In this document: in pieces, positions 48,958 to 59,142 of the stretch
How positions within the stretch are numbered: the first letter of the stretch is position 1
Layout: every line of letters begins with the position of its first letter
NCBI RefSeq assembly: GCF_019285775.1
Contig: NZ_CP079105.1
Coordinates: forward strand, 1,488,001-1,552,000
Reading direction: 5' to 3'
DNA length: 64,000 nt
Source of the DNA: Skermania piniformis
Lineage (GTDB): Bacteria; Actinomycetota; Actinomycetes; Mycobacteriales; Mycobacteriaceae
The notes under the pieces: model-generated
Told to the model about the DNA's origin: nothing
Seen by the model: the letters and a program-made list of their open reading frames with translations, nothing else
Database searches by the model: none
Made by a program: the position numbers and the translations under genes

Positions 48958-48977
48958 GGGTTTTATATACTTCCGAG

Positions 48978-49634
48978 ATGGCCACCCGGAGTTACGGTGA
49001 TGCCTGCGGAATCGCGCGGGCGCTCGACCTGATCGGAGACCGCTGGTCCCTGCTGGTGGTCCGGGAGCTGGTGCTGGGTCCCAAGCGGTACACCGATCTG
49101 CAGGCGGGACTGGGCCGGATCGGCCCGGACGTGCTATCGCAGCGGTTGCGGGACCTGGAAGCGGCCGGATTGGTGCGCCGGAGCACGGTCGGCGGTCCGG
49201 GACGCGTGCGGGTGTACGAACTGACCGCCCGCGGCGTCGAGCTCGAGCCGGTTCTGCACGCGCTGGGCCGATTCGGCAGCGCGGTTGCGCTCCCGGCGGA
49301 TTCGCCGGACTTCAGTCCGGATGCGGCCGTGGTCGCACTGCGCACGATGTTCGACCCGGCGCGCGCGGTCGGCCGTTCGGTCGAGGCGGAACTGCGGCTG
49401 TCCGGCGAGGTGTTCCGGGTCGCGGTCCGCGACGGTGCGTTGCTGACGGTGCGCGGCGCGGCGGTCGACCCGCAGGTCGTGCTGGATACCGCACCACGCA
49501 CGCTGGCGGCGCTGGTCTGGCACGGCTTGCCGGTCGCGGCGGCGCCGGATACCACCGTCGCCGGCGATCCGGCCGCGCTCGAACGGCTGTTCGCCGTGTT
49601 CGCCGGTGTCGGCCGTTCCGACCCGGAAGAATGA
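48978..49634 (+). CDS. HxlR-family winged-helix transcriptional regulator
   Basis: 218 residues. The N-terminal half is a HxlR winged helix: CGIARALDLIGDRWSLLVVRELVLGPKRYTDL starts with the conserved cysteine that senses redox or electrophiles in several relatives, then DVLSQRLRDLEAAGLVRR. The C-terminal half resembles an SCP2-like lipid-binding domain (LRLSGEVFRVAVRDGALLTVRG). The ATG 48978 gives the family start. It probably represses itself and the divergent VOC gene. The stop overlaps the next gene as ATGA. Confidence 0.85.
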   Translation: MATRSYGDACGIARALDLIGDRWSLLVVRELVLGPKRYTDLQAGLGRIGPDVLSQRLRDLEAAGLVRRSTVGGPGRVRVYELTARGVELEPVLHALGRFGSAVALPADSPDFSPDAAVVALRTMFDPARAVGRSVEAELRLSGEVFRVAVRDGALLTVRGAAVDPQVVLDTAPRTLAALVWHGLPVAAAPDTTVAGDPAALERLFAVFAGVGRSDPEE

Positions 49635-50149
49635 GTGGCGTGTGTGTGCGATGGTTCCGCCCGGCTGCGGTGACGATGGCGTGCCTGGCGACGGTGCTCC
49701 TCGCCGGCTGCGGCAACACCGTGGAAGTCAGCTATCCGGACAGCGCGACCCCGACCGGTCCCGCCTTGCCCCCGGTGCCGACCGCGTCGGAGCTCGACGC
49801 CCGGTTCCGCACCGCCCTGGATCCGGCCGTGCCGGCCACGCAGAAGGTCGGATTGATGCAGGGGCTGGCTGCCGATCCGTCGTTGCTCGACCAGCTGGCC
49901 CAGATATATCGCTCGGTCGGCGCCCAGGCGGTGATCACCGATGTCACCCCGACCGGCGATCGGCTCGCCGCGACCGTCCGGCTCACCCTGAACGGCCAGG
50001 TGACCACCGGCACAGTGCCGTTTGTGGCGGCGGACGGGCAGTGGCAGATCGCCAGCTCATGGGCGTGCGCGAAGGTGGAGACGCTGCAGATCAGCTCGCC
50101 GGTCTGCCCCGCATCGGCGTCGGCCGCGCCGACCGGTCCGGGCGGCTGA
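49631..50149 (+). CDS. putative lipoprotein, MTB12-like domain
   Basis: 172 residues. Signal peptide with lipobox LAGC at about residues 24-27, a Pro/Thr linker, then a domain beginning PTASELDARFRTALDPAVPATQKVGLMQG and ending GQWQIASSWACAKVETL, resembling the mycobacterial low-molecular-weight antigen MTB12 C-terminal fold. It is a paralogue of the next gene. Function is unknown; it is exported and lipid-anchored. It overlaps the HxlR gene by 4 bp. Confidence 0.72.
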   Translation: MSGVCVRWFRPAAVTMACLATVLLAGCGNTVEVSYPDSATPTGPALPPVPTASELDARFRTALDPAVPATQKVGLMQGLAADPSLLDQLAQIYRSVGAQAVITDVTPTGDRLAATVRLTLNGQVTTGTVPFVAADGQWQIASSWACAKVETLQISSPVCPASASAAPTGPGG

Positions 50150-50252
50150 CCGATTCGCCCGGTAGCCTGGGCTCCGCCCGGCGACGCCGGCTCTTCGCCG
50201 GTCGGGTTCGGGCACGGTAAAACCTACGAAACCACAGGAAAAGGACGAACAG

Positions 50253-50828
50253 TTGAAGGTTCGCACGACCAGCCGGGCACTCGTCGCGGGATTGGCCCTT
50301 GCCGGCGCGCTCACCATGACGGCCTGCAGCTCCGACGACAGTGACAGCAGCAAGAGCTCATCGAGCACGTCCCACTCCGGGCACTCCACGACCGCGACAT
50401 CGGGTGCGGCAGAGTCGTCGGGTGCGGCAGAGTCGTCGGGTGCGGCCGGGGCATCGGGCACCGCTGCCGCGGGCATGCCGGCGGTGCCGACGGTCGCCGA
50501 CCTGAATACCGAACTGCAGCGCGCCCTCGACCCGAGCGTGCCGGTGGCGGAGAAGGCCGACTACATCCAGGGAACCGAAGCCGATCCGGAGCTGGTGAAC
50601 CGGCTGGCGGATGCCTACAAGCAGACCGGCGCGCAGATCGAGATCACCGGCGTGCAGAACCTCGGCGACACGCTGCAGGCCACCGGTAACTTCACCGCCA
50701 ACGGTCAGACCAATCCGGGCACCGTGCCGTTCGTCGCCGACGGTGGAAAGTGGAAGATCGAGAAGGCCTGGGCGTGCAACGCGCTCCAGCTGGCCAACAT
50801 CCAGTCGGCGGCTTGCCCGGCTTCCTGA
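50253..50828 (+). CDS. putative lipoprotein, MTB12-like domain (paralogue)
   Basis: 191 residues. Signal peptide with lipobox MTAC (about residues 22-25), then a Ser/Ala-rich spacer that includes two exact 18-bp repeats. A domain follows (PTVADLNTELQRALDPSVPV to GGKWKIEKAWACNALQL) that is clearly homologous to the previous product and MTB12-like. The start is TTG 50253 after AAGGAC. Its last codons lie in a terminator hairpin shared with the convergent lipoprotein gene. Confidence 0.72.
   Translation: MKVRTTSRALVAGLALAGALTMTACSSDDSDSSKSSSSTSHSGHSTTATSGAAESSGAAESSGAAGASGTAAAGMPAVPTVADLNTELQRALDPSVPVAEKADYIQGTEADPELVNRLADAYKQTGAQIEITGVQNLGDTLQATGNFTANGQTNPGTVPFVADGGKWKIEKAWACNALQLANIQSAACPAS
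50400..50447 (+). repeat. 18-bp tandem repeat in the lipoprotein spacer
   Basis: TCGGGTGCGGCAGAGTCG occurs at 50400-50417 and 50418-50435, with a third partial copy from 50436. It encodes repeated SGAAES in the linker after the lipidated cysteine. Unit size preserves the frame. Confidence 0.85.
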
Positions 50829-50842
50829 CCTCGCAGGTCAGG
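50824..50842. terminator. bidirectional hairpin covering two convergent stop codons
   Basis: CCTGACCT (50824-50831), CGC, AGGTCAGG (50835-50842) is a perfect 8-bp stem. The left arm contains the TGA of the plus-strand lipoprotein and the right arm the stop of the minus-strand lipoprotein (TCA 50838-50840). It can act for both strands. Confidence 0.6.
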
Positions 50843-51587
50843 GACCGGGAGTGCCGCGGAGCCGGCGCACCTGGGTCGACACCAGATCGGTCAGCAGCCG
50901 GGGATCTACCGGCTGCTGACCGCTGGCGGCGAACTGCAGCAAGGTCGGTCCGACCGCCGACAGGACCACGTCCGAAGTCAGCTCCAGGCCTTGGCTGCGG
51001 GTCACGATCCGCACACTGACCGACGCGTCGCCCGCCGCCGGCTGGTCTCCTCGGCCGACCGCATAGTCGACCTCGATCCCATCCGCATCGGTGCCGCTGT
51101 AGTGAGCGCACCGATGCAGCAGGTCCTGCAGGCCGGTGAATGCCGGCGTCAGTCGAGCTGCGGGAAAACTGGCCACGTCGATGTCGATGCTGGTCAGCTC
51201 CGGTCCGCCGTAGTGCACCGCGGCTGCTGCGGCCGCGCCGGTTTGCTGTTGCGCGATCGGAGCCAGCACACGCGCACACTCCGCCGGATCGGTTCGCGAC
51301 CTGTCCGGCGCGGCGGTCGGTCCGGGATCGCTCGACCCGGTATCGGCGGAGTCGAGACCGGTGGGACCGGGGTCCGTGAGTGGGGCGAAACCGGTCGGCA
51401 GGTCGGCAACGGTGAGCAATCGGGTCCGCAGGGTTTCCACCGGGGGGAGCGGGGTGCCGCTCGGCAGGTCGGGCACGGTGACCGGGGTGCCCAACGGGGT
51501 TACCGGGTCGTCGGCGCCGCACCCGCCGAGTGCCGCCAGCAGCAGTGCCGCGACTCCCGCGGCCGCGCCGCGGCTCAGGTACCCCAT
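50838..51587 (-). CDS. putative lipoprotein of unknown function
   Basis: 249 residues with an N-terminal signal and a lipobox-like LGGC (about residues 20-23), a Pro-rich linker, and a domain around TVADLPTGFAPLTD with two cysteines (PAECARVL and LHRCAHY) that could form a disulfide. This pattern recalls extracytoplasmic sensor-like domains of mycobacterial PknH/LpqQ-type proteins, but I do not recognise it firmly. Its start overlaps the preceding lipoprotein gene by 13 bp. Confidence 0.65.
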   Translation of the reverse strand: MGYLSRGAAAGVAALLLAALGGCGADDPVTPLGTPVTVPDLPSGTPLPPVETLRTRLLTVADLPTGFAPLTDPGPTGLDSADTGSSDPGPTAAPDRSRTDPAECARVLAPIAQQQTGAAAAAAVHYGGPELTSIDIDVASFPAARLTPAFTGLQDLLHRCAHYSGTDADGIEVDYAVGRGDQPAAGDASVSVRIVTRSQGLELTSDVVLSAVGPTLLQFAASGQQPVDPRLLTDLVSTQVRRLRGTPGP

Positions 51588-52534
51588 CGGATCTCGTTGC
51601 TGATCGCCTGATAGAACGTGGTGCCGCCGGACGGCGCGGTGTAGGACTGAGTTCCTTGCACGGTGACCGCCCCGCGCACCGGCAACGGCAGTCCGAGGTC
51701 GACGGTGATCTGGCCGTGACCGGTCATCGTGTAGTCGTCGACTCGCAATGCGCCGGTGCCGCCCGGCAGGTCCCAGATCCGATCCCGAGGGCTCTGGGCG
51801 ATGTCGACCGCGACGGTGAGCAGGTCGCCGTCGCGAGCCAGGAGTCGCGCGGTGGTGCGCTGGTTCAGCGGCAGTCCCGGCGACATCTGTTGGTCGATGG
51901 TCCAGACCGCGCCGACCCCGATCGGTCGGTCCGGAAAGGTGATCGATTGGTACGCGGCCTGGTAGAAAGCTCGCTCCAGGGCCGCGCGAGCCACGCTGGA
52001 CTGGCTCGTGTCGGCTTGCAGTCCCAGTGCGGTCACGGCGCCGGCCGGGCTCAGGTTCAGCCGCACGTGTGAGCCGTCCAGGGTGCCGACCGCCGCACGC
52101 AAATTTTCGTCGTCGGTGGTCACGTCACCGACGACGACCTCCACTCCACCCGCGGCAGCGGTGGCGACCAGCGGGATGTGCAGCTGGACGGTGGATCGGT
52201 TGGACTCTTCGGTGTCGCCGATCCGGAGCTTGGTCTCGTTGCCGACCTGCAATACCACCCGCTGCTGCACCGCGGCCGGCAGTCGCGGGCCGAGCTGCTC
52301 GAGGGGTTCGTCGCCCGACTCGACAACGTCGGTGGTGACCGCGGACATCGGTACTGCGATATCCGGTTGCGTGGTATCGGCGGCCAGTGGATTGACCCGG
52401 TCGACTGCGGTCCCGGCGCTGCAGCCGACCGCGAGCAGGCCGAAACCGACCGTCAACACGCCGAATCCGATGGTGGCGGCGAGTGCCAGGGCGCCGGTGC
52501 GTCGGTTGCCGCGCACTCCGGGGACCTTGGTCAC
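51575..52534 (-). CDS. putative lipoprotein of unknown function
   Basis: 319 residues. Signal peptide ending in lipobox AVGC (about residues 35-38), then an all-beta-looking extracellular domain with no recognised catalytic motif; it may belong to a DUF6263-like group. The GTG start at 52534 is the first usable codon after the divergent lspA region. It forms a two-gene minus-strand unit with the next lipoprotein. Confidence 0.6.
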   Translation of the reverse strand: MTKVPGVRGNRRTGALALAATIGFGVLTVGFGLLAVGCSAGTAVDRVNPLAADTTQPDIAVPMSAVTTDVVESGDEPLEQLGPRLPAAVQQRVVLQVGNETKLRIGDTEESNRSTVQLHIPLVATAAAGGVEVVVGDVTTDDENLRAAVGTLDGSHVRLNLSPAGAVTALGLQADTSQSSVARAALERAFYQAAYQSITFPDRPIGVGAVWTIDQQMSPGLPLNQRTTARLLARDGDLLTVAVDIAQSPRDRIWDLPGGTGALRVDDYTMTGHGQITVDLGLPLPVRGAVTVQGTQSYTAPSGGTTFYQAISNEIRWGT

Positions 52535-52590
52535 GTCCCCAGGTTACGGGCTGCCGCGAAGTGCCTCGCGGGATGAGGGATGATAACCGC

Positions 52591-53133
52591 GTGAGCAGCG
52601 AAACCTCGAGCGGTGAGCCGGCCGCGCCGGTTGTGCCGTCGGCCGAGCGGTCGCGGCTGCCGACGTTGCTCGGGGTCGCTGCGGTACTCCTGCTCGCCGA
52701 CGTGCTGACCAAGGTAGCGGTGGTTTCCTGGCTGCAACCGGGCCGGTCGGTATCGGTGATCGGCGATCTGGTGACGTTGCGCTTGGTTCGCAATCCGGGT
52801 GCGGCGTTCTCCTTCGCCACCGGGATGACCTGGCTGCTGACCTGTATCGCGATCGCGGTCGTGGTCGGGGTGATCCGGTTCGGTCGGCGGCTGCGGTCGA
52901 CGTGGTGGGCGGTCGGTCTGGGCATGGTGCTGGCCGGCGCGCTGGGCAACCTGGTGGACCGCTTGTTCCGGGCGCCCGGGCCGCTGCAGGGACATGTGGT
53001 CGATTTCGTCTCGGTCGGCTGGTGGCCGGTGTTCAATGTCGCCGACTCGTCCATCGTGTGCGGGGCGATCCTGCTGATCGCGCTCACCGTGCTCGGCTAC
53101 GAGCCGGACGGAACCCGGGCGCCGCGCCGGTGA
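52591..53133 (+). CDS. lspA: lipoprotein signal peptidase LspA
   Basis: Membrane aspartyl protease that cleaves prolipoprotein signal peptides, 180 residues, four transmembrane helices. Conserved blocks are [19 protein letters not shown], and the catalytic aspartates in [10 protein letters not shown] and [12 protein letters not shown] 52591 is used because GAGGGA precedes it by 10 nt; an upstream ATG (52573) is less likely. It overlaps the pseudouridine synthase gene as GTGA. Four putative lipoproteins lie directly upstream. Confidence 0.93.
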   Translation: MSSETSSGEPAAPVVPSAERSRLPTLLGVAAVLLLADVLTKVAVVSWLQPGRSVSVIGDLVTLRLVRNPGAAFSFATGMTWLLTCIAIAVVVGVIRFGRRLRSTWWAVGLGMVLAGALGNLVDRLFRAPGPLQGHVVDFVSVGWWPVFNVADSSIVCGAILLIALTVLGYEPDGTRAPRR

Positions 53134-54056
53134 GGGAAAGTCGCTCGCTGCCGATTCCGGACGGGCTGGACGGTATGCGGGTCGATGCCGGTCTGGCCCG
53201 GTTGCTCGGGCTGTCCCGAACCACCGTGGCGGTCCTCGCCGAGACGGGCGCGGTACGGCTGGACGGTGCGCCGGCCGGCAAGTCGGACAAGCTGGTTGCC
53301 GGCGGCTGGCTGGAGGTGGACCTGCCGGAGCCGAAGCGGGAGCTGCAGGTCGAACCCGAACCTGTGGCCGGAATGACGATCCTCTACGCCGACGACGACA
53401 TAGTGGCGGTGGACAAGCCGGCCGGCGTGGCCGCACACACCGGCGTCGGCTGGACCGGCCCGACCGTGGTGGGCGGCCTGGCCGCGGCCGGTTACCGGAT
53501 CTCCACCTCGGGCGCGCAGGAACGCCAAGGTATCGTGCACCGGCTCGACGTCGGTACGTCCGGGGTGATGGTGGTCGCCCAATCCGAGCGGGCCTACACC
53601 GCGCTGAAACGGGCGTTCAAGCAGCGCACCGTGGACAAGCGGTATCACGCGTTGGTCCAGGGGCACCCGGACCCGAGCAGCGGCACCATCGACGCGCCGA
53701 TCGGTCATGCCCGCGGCGACGAGTGGAAGTTCGCCGTCACCGAGGACGGCAGGGCCAGCATCACCCACTACGACACCGTCGAGGCGTTTCAGGCGGCGAG
53801 CCTGCTCGACATCGGCCTGGAGACCGGGCGCACCCATCAGATCCGGGTGCACTTCAGTGCGATCCGGCACCCGTGCGCCGGCGACCTGACCTACGGTGCG
53901 GACCCTCGGCTGGCCCAGCGGTTGGGCCTGCAGCGGCAATGGCTGCATGCCCGTTCGCTGGGGTTCGCCCACCCTGCGGACGGTCGCTATCTGGAGCTCA
54001 CCAGCGAGTATCCGGCCGACCTGGCACACGCACTGAGCGTGTTGCGAGATGCCTGA
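53130..54056 (+). CDS. RluD-type 23S rRNA pseudouridine synthase
   Basis: 308 residues: an N-terminal S4 RNA-binding domain ([28 protein letters not shown]), then a RluA-family catalytic domain with active-site aspartate in [14 protein letters not shown] and the downstream RTHQIRVHF motif. RluD-type enzymes modify helix 69 of 23S rRNA. GTG 53130 overlaps the lspA stop (GTGA). The lspA-rluD pairing is widespread (Rv1539-Rv1540 in M. tuberculosis). Confidence 0.92.
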   Translation: MRESRSLPIPDGLDGMRVDAGLARLLGLSRTTVAVLAETGAVRLDGAPAGKSDKLVAGGWLEVDLPEPKRELQVEPEPVAGMTILYADDDIVAVDKPAGVAAHTGVGWTGPTVVGGLAAAGYRISTSGAQERQGIVHRLDVGTSGVMVVAQSERAYTALKRAFKQRTVDKRYHALVQGHPDPSSGTIDAPIGHARGDEWKFAVTEDGRASITHYDTVEAFQAASLLDIGLETGRTHQIRVHFSAIRHPCAGDLTYGADPRLAQRLGLQRQWLHARSLGFAHPADGRYLELTSEYPADLAHALSVLRDA

Positions 54057-54711
54057 CCCAACTCCTTCCGGATGGCCGGGTCGGGCGTTGCAGGGTGGGC
54101 TCGTTGCCGTTCTGCTCATCGTGCTGGGTTGGGCTGCAGTCCGGCCGGTGGCCGTCGTTCCGCCGACCGACCGGCTCGGTCCGGAGCCGAACGAGCCGGT
54201 CGCCGACTATCTGGCCCGGTCGGCCGAGTCGCTGGACGGGACCGGTCCGCGCTGGGCGCTGGTGTCGCTCACGACCGAGATCCGGCCGGCCGAGGTGGCT
54301 GCGACGACCGGTGCGGTGCGGGTATCCGAGGTCGCTTACCGCGTGCCGATCCCGCGGGTGCAGACCCGGTTGCTGCTCGTCGCGGTGCCCGGCGAGCCAC
54401 CCGGAGTGGCCGACTCGGCAGCGGTGGCGGCCGACCGGCTGCTCACCGAACTCCCGGCGTCCGGTCGACAACGAGATGTAGCGACGGTATCGGCGGCTCG
54501 GTTGCGCGCCGGTTGCGCGTGCGTGGTCGCAGTCCTGGTCCGCGGCGAACCGACGCAACTGCGCGCGATCGCCGCCCGACCGGGCGTGCGCGCGGTGCAG
54601 GCATTACCGGCGGACGCCGAGTTCGGCTGGTTCGCGGTGGACCCGTTACTGCCGGAGCAGCTCGATCGAGCCGGTCCGGGTTCGGACGACGGCCCGGTGC
54701 CGCCGGCGTGA
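54049..54711 (+). CDS. hypothetical membrane-anchored protein
   Basis: 220 residues, one N-terminal transmembrane helix ([22 protein letters not shown]) and an extracytoplasmic domain with [25 protein letters not shown] single conspicuous CAC motif may bind a metal or form a disulfide. No family recognised. It overlaps the RluD-type gene by 8 bp, so it is likely co-translated. It is convergent with the dehydratase gene. Confidence 0.6.
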   Translation: MPDPTPSGWPGRALQGGLVAVLLIVLGWAAVRPVAVVPPTDRLGPEPNEPVADYLARSAESLDGTGPRWALVSLTTEIRPAEVAATTGAVRVSEVAYRVPIPRVQTRLLLVAVPGEPPGVADSAAVAADRLLTELPASGRQRDVATVSAARLRAGCACVVAVLVRGEPTQLRAIAARPGVRAVQALPADAEFGWFAVDPLLPEQLDRAGPGSDDGPVPPA

Positions 54712-54718
54712 TCGCCGG

Positions 54719-55744
54719 TCAGCTGAGCCGGACGGTGGCAGTGGCCAAGCCGAAGATCTTCTTGCCGCCGGATTTGGCGCTGATGGCGACCAGGGCGGAG
54801 CGGCTCTCCGGATCCAAAGATTTGATCTTGCCGGTGTATTCGATCTCACTACCGTCGTCGGCGTCCACCAGCACGGTGTTCGACAGCCGCGCGGTGAACT
54901 TGGTCAGTGCCGCCGGGTCGCCGGACCACGCGTTGACGAAGCCGGCGCAGTACCCGATGGTCAACATTCCGTGCGCGATCACGCCGGGTAGCCCGATCCG
55001 GATCGCGATGTCGTCGTTCCAGTGGATCGGATTGGCGTCGCCGGCCACACCCGCGTAGTTGACCAGGTCACCGCGGGCGACCCGAGCGATCCGCGGCGGC
55101 AACTCGGCACCGATCTGCGCGTCGTCGAATCGAATCGACGTCCGCGACGTGCGGGTGACGCTGTCGGTCGCGACCGGCCCGACCGGTGCCGGTTCGTCGA
55201 TCACCGCCGGTTCGTCGCTCTGGTCCAGTTCCAGCCCGTGCGCCAGCACTCCCTTGACCGACTCTCGGATGCCGGGTTCCACGTCGGCGCCGGTCAGCCC
55301 GGCCACCGTGGTGTGCATCACCTGGACCACCCGGTCCGCCTCGTCGGTGAAGGTGTTGGTGACGGTCAGCAGGTCCTTGCCGGCGATGTTGCGGACGCCG
55401 GAGAGCTCGACGTCGGTGGTGACTCGATCACCGGAGACGACCGGAGCGTAGAACTCGAAGACTTGGTCGGTCTGCACGAACGCCTCGTAGCCGACCAGGA
55501 TCTTCTCGAACAGCCGACGGTTGGCCATCATCGCCGGGATCGACATGAATGTCGTCGGCGTGATCAGTCCGCTCAGACCCAGCTCCGCAGCCGCCGCCTC
55601 GTCCCAATGCGCCTGGTTCCGGTCCTGCACCGCCCGTGCATACTCGCGGACCTTTTCCCTGCCGACCTCGTAGCTGTCCTCGTCGCGGTAGCGGAGGCCG
55701 AGCTTCGACTGCGAGTGGGCGGTCACGTCCAAGGTCGTGGTCAT
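54719..55744 (-). CDS. fused (3R)-hydroxyacyl-ACP dehydratase, HadA/HadB-like (MaoC family)
   Basis: 341 residues with two hot-dog domains. The N-terminal half is a HadA-type FAS1-dehydratase-like domain (LITPTTFMSIPAM, FYAPVVSGDRV). The C-terminal half is a MaoC-type domain with catalytic YAGVAGDANPIHW and the GVIAHGMLTIGY stretch. In Corynebacteriales such fusions act in the FAS-II/mycolic acid elongation cycle as the dehydration step. The ATG at 55744 is followed by an ordinary N-terminus. It is a separate minus-strand gene. Confidence 0.85.
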   Translation of the reverse strand: MTTTLDVTAHSQSKLGLRYRDEDSYEVGREKVREYARAVQDRNQAHWDEAAAAELGLSGLITPTTFMSIPAMMANRRLFEKILVGYEAFVQTDQVFEFYAPVVSGDRVTTDVELSGVRNIAGKDLLTVTNTFTDEADRVVQVMHTTVAGLTGADVEPGIRESVKGVLAHGLELDQSDEPAVIDEPAPVGPVATDSVTRTSRTSIRFDDAQIGAELPPRIARVARGDLVNYAGVAGDANPIHWNDDIAIRIGLPGVIAHGMLTIGYCAGFVNAWSGDPAALTKFTARLSNTVLVDADDGSEIEYTGKIKSLDPESRSALVAISAKSGGKKIFGLATATVRLS

Positions 55745-55794
55745 GAGTTGGCAGCATAAGGCGGCGCCGGTGTGGTGTGGGCCGGTGGGTTCGG

Positions 55795-58173
55795 CTATCC
55801 GGTGCGCAGTCGGGCCCGAGTGATCCGGGAGCCGACCTCCACCAGCACGATCCCGACCAGCCCGCATCCGGCCGCGGCACCGGTCAGCGCCGGGTTGGAC
55901 GGGTCCAAGGCGAAGAAATGCTGGGTGAACGGGACGGTGAACAGGATCACATAGCCGAGCACCGATCCGACGATCAACGCCACCTTCCACCAGACGAACG
56001 GCCGGGCGACGATGCCCAGCACCCAGATCGCAATGATGATCAGCGTCAGCAACGCGCTGGTTCCGGCCTGAATCCGCTCGGTCTCGGTGGCGTCCGGGCC
56101 GGCATAGGCGATCAGATAGGAGGTGAACGTCATCGTGCCGATCACCAGCCCGGACGGCACCGCGAGCAGCATCACCCGGCGGACGAACCCGGACCGGGCA
56201 CGTTCGTTGTTCGGTGCCAGCGACAGCAGGAAGGCCGGAATTCCGATGGTGAACCAGGCGGCGATCGTGACGTGCCGGGGCAGGAACGGATACGGCACCG
56301 GCTCGAAGCCGAACAGTTGCGAGCCGACGCCGCACAGACCGATCAGGAATGCCAGCAGCACCGAGTACACGGTCTTGGTCAGGAACAGGTTCGCGACCCG
56401 TTCGATGTTGCCGATCACCCGGCGGCCCTCGCCGACCACATGCGGCAGGGTGGCGAACTTGTTGTCCAGCAGGACGATCTGGGCCACCGCGCGAGTGGCC
56501 GCGCTGCCCGATCCCATCGCCACGCCGATATCGGCGTCCTTCAGCGCGAGCACGTCGTTCACTCCGTCGCCGGTCATCGCGACCGTGTGCCCGCGCGATT
56601 GCAGGGCGGTGACCATGGCGCGCTTCTGGTCCGGCCGCACCCGGCCGAAGGTGGTGCCTGCCTCGACGGCTGCGGCCAGCGGCTCGATCGCGTCGGGCAG
56701 GGTGCGGGCGTCCACCGGGGTGTCACCGCCCGGGATGCCCAACGAGCCGGCGACCGCGCCGACCGACACCGCGTTGTCGCCGGAGATCACCTTGATCGCG
56801 ACGTGCTGCCCGGCGAAATAGTCCAGGGTGGCCCGGGCATCGGCGCGGACCCGCTGTTCCAGGATCACCAACGCGGCCGGGGAGACCCGGCCGGGTGCGT
56901 CGGGCGCGTCCACCGGCCGGTCGCTCGCCGCCAGGAGCAGCACCCGTAGTCCGGTCGCACCGCGTTGTTCGGCCCGCACCGCGGTCTCGGAGCCCGGCTC
57001 GAGCAGCACGTCCGGTGCGCCGAGTACCCAGTTTCCGTGCTCCCCGTAGGACTGCCCACTCCACTTCTTGACCGAGGTGAACGGCGCGGTCGCGGTGCAG
57101 GCCCAACCCGGTTTGCTCGGGTAGGCCTCGCCGATGGCGGCGACGCTCGCATTCGGCCGCGGATCGTCGGCGGCGAGTGCGGCCAGCACCGCGCTCGGGT
57201 CGGCCGCGCCGAGCGATTCCACCTCGGCCACCCGCATGCCGTTCTCGGTGAGTGTGCCGGTCTTGTCCGCGCACACCACGTCCACCCGCGCCAAGCCCTC
57301 GATCGACGGCAGTTCCTGCACCAGGCACTGCCGTTTACCCAGCCGGACCACGCCGACCGCGAACGCGATCGACGTCATCAACACCAGTCCTTCCGGCACC
57401 ATCGGCACCAGCGCGGCCACCATGCCGTTCACCGCCGGCCGCCACGACTGACCGCTGGCGAACAGCTGGTTGTAGATGATCAGTGCGCCGGCCGGGAACA
57501 ACAGCCAGGTGATGAACTTCAGGATGGTGTCGATCCCGCTGCGTAGCTCGGAGTGCACCAGGGTGAACTTTGCCGCCTCGGCAGCGAGTTTCGCGGCGTA
57601 GGCGTCCTGGCCCACCTTGGTGGCCCGATAGGCGCCGCTGCCGGCCACCACGTAGCTACCGGAAAGCACCGGCGCGCCGACCGGCTTGTGCACGGCGTCC
57701 GCCTCGCCGGTCAGCAGTGACTCGTCGACATCCAATCCGGTCGCTTCCAGGACGTCGCCGTCCACGACGATCTGGTCGCCGGGCCCGAGTTCGATCACAT
57801 CGTCGAGCACCACGTCGTGCGGCGCGATCTCCGCCGCGACTCCGCCCCGACGGACCATCGGGCGAGCCTGGCCGACGATGGCGAGCCGGTCCAGGGTCCG
57901 CTTCGCGCGGACCTCCTGCACGATCCCGATCGCACTGTTGGCGACGATGAGCAACCCGAACATCCCGTCGATGATCGACCCGGTGCTCACCACCAGGACG
58001 AACAGCACCCCGAGGATCGCATTGATCCGGGTGAACACGTTGGCCCGCACGATGTCGGTGACCGAGCGACCGGCTCGGTCCGGGACGTCGTTGCACCGGC
58101 CGTCGCGCACCCGCTCGGCGACCTCGACGGCGGTCAGCCCCGGCGACCTGGACGCCTGCACGGAAATCGACAT
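55795..58173 (-). CDS. ctpE: P-type cation-transporting ATPase, CtpE-like
   Basis: 792 residues. The phosphorylation site DKTGTLTEN, the TGE motif in LLTGEADAV, and the hinge MTGDGVNDV are intact. The membrane region has [12 protein letters not shown] instead of a CPC heavy-metal motif, matching mycobacterial CtpE, reported as a calcium uptake ATPase. About ten transmembrane helices. ATG 58173 is preferred to an upstream TTG. It lies divergent from rarD. Confidence 0.87.
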   Translation of the reverse strand: MSISVQASRSPGLTAVEVAERVRDGRCNDVPDRAGRSVTDIVRANVFTRINAILGVLFVLVVSTGSIIDGMFGLLIVANSAIGIVQEVRAKRTLDRLAIVGQARPMVRRGGVAAEIAPHDVVLDDVIELGPGDQIVVDGDVLEATGLDVDESLLTGEADAVHKPVGAPVLSGSYVVAGSGAYRATKVGQDAYAAKLAAEAAKFTLVHSELRSGIDTILKFITWLLFPAGALIIYNQLFASGQSWRPAVNGMVAALVPMVPEGLVLMTSIAFAVGVVRLGKRQCLVQELPSIEGLARVDVVCADKTGTLTENGMRVAEVESLGAADPSAVLAALAADDPRPNASVAAIGEAYPSKPGWACTATAPFTSVKKWSGQSYGEHGNWVLGAPDVLLEPGSETAVRAEQRGATGLRVLLLAASDRPVDAPDAPGRVSPAALVILEQRVRADARATLDYFAGQHVAIKVISGDNAVSVGAVAGSLGIPGGDTPVDARTLPDAIEPLAAAVEAGTTFGRVRPDQKRAMVTALQSRGHTVAMTGDGVNDVLALKDADIGVAMGSGSAATRAVAQIVLLDNKFATLPHVVGEGRRVIGNIERVANLFLTKTVYSVLLAFLIGLCGVGSQLFGFEPVPYPFLPRHVTIAAWFTIGIPAFLLSLAPNNERARSGFVRRVMLLAVPSGLVIGTMTFTSYLIAYAGPDATETERIQAGTSALLTLIIIAIWVLGIVARPFVWWKVALIVGSVLGYVILFTVPFTQHFFALDPSNPALTGAAAGCGLVGIVLVEVGSRITRARLRTG

Positions 58174-58230
58174 GGCAGCCAGCGTAGGCAATCATGCATC
58201 TGCAAGGGGCCGCGCGTCGAGGGAGCATTG

Positions 58231-59142
58231 ATGGCTTTGCGCTCTCGGCCGATGCCGCCACCATCGCTCTCTCGGCTGCCGGGCATCGGCTACGGCGCCG
58301 GCGCGTACCTGATCTGGGGCCTGTTCCCGGCATTCTTCGGTCTGCTGGCGTTCGCAGCCCCGATGGAGATCCTGGCGCATCGGATCGTGTGGACCGTGGT
58401 TGCGATGCTCGCCCTGCTCACGGTGACCGGACGCCTGCGCACGTTGGCGGCGATTCCGGGCCGGGCCTGGGCGTTGTCGGCGGTGGCGGCGGCCGCGATC
58501 GCGGTGAACTGGGGCGTCTACGTCTACGGGGTGATCACCGGGCATGTCGTGGAATGCGCGCTCGGCTACTTCGTCACCCCACTGGTCAGCGTGTTGTTCG
58601 GGGTGATGTTCTTCGGCGAGCGACTGAGTCCGGCACAGCTGGCCGCAGTGGCTCTGGCGACGGTCGCGGTCACCGTGATCACCGTTGCCTACGGCCGCGC
58701 GCCCTGGATCGCGCTGGTGCTGGCCGGCTCGTTCGCGGTCTACGGGGTGATCAAGAAGGTGGTTCCGCTCGACCCGATGCGCAGTCTGACCGCGGAGGGG
58801 CTGGTCACCGCACCGCTCGCGCTGACCTATCTCGGCTACCTGGTCGGTACCGGCGGTTCGGCGCTCGGCGGCTCGCTGCCACACGCCTTCCTGCTCGTCG
58901 CGGCCGGGCCGGTCACGGCCGTGCCGCTGCTGCTGTTCGGGGCTGCGGCGCGGCGGGTGCCGTTGGTGACGATGGGTCTGCTGCAGTACCTGACTCCGGC
59001 GTTGCAGATGGCCTGGGGTGTTCTGGTCGGGCACGAAGCGATGCCGACCTCGCGGTGGATCGGTTTCGGCCTGATCTGGCTGGCGCTGGCGATCTTCGTG
59101 GCGGATTCGCTGCACGGACGGCGAACGGCAGTTCTCCGGTGA
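58231..59142 (+). CDS. rarD: EamA/RarD family transporter
   Basis: 303 residues with ten transmembrane helices in the DMT superfamily; the RarD hallmark YLIWGLFPAFFGLL is near the N-terminus, and WGVYVYGVITGHVVECALGYFVTPL and LLQYLTPALQM follow. The substrate is unknown (chloramphenicol resistance in E. coli is historical). ATG 58231 follows GAGGGA. The stop overlaps the next gene as GTGA. Confidence 0.88.
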   Translation: MALRSRPMPPPSLSRLPGIGYGAGAYLIWGLFPAFFGLLAFAAPMEILAHRIVWTVVAMLALLTVTGRLRTLAAIPGRAWALSAVAAAAIAVNWGVYVYGVITGHVVECALGYFVTPLVSVLFGVMFFGERLSPAQLAAVALATVAVTVITVAYGRAPWIALVLAGSFAVYGVIKKVVPLDPMRSLTAEGLVTAPLALTYLGYLVGTGGSALGGSLPHAFLLVAAGPVTAVPLLLFGAAARRVPLVTMGLLQYLTPALQMAWGVLVGHEAMPTSRWIGFGLIWLALAIFVADSLHGRRTAVLR

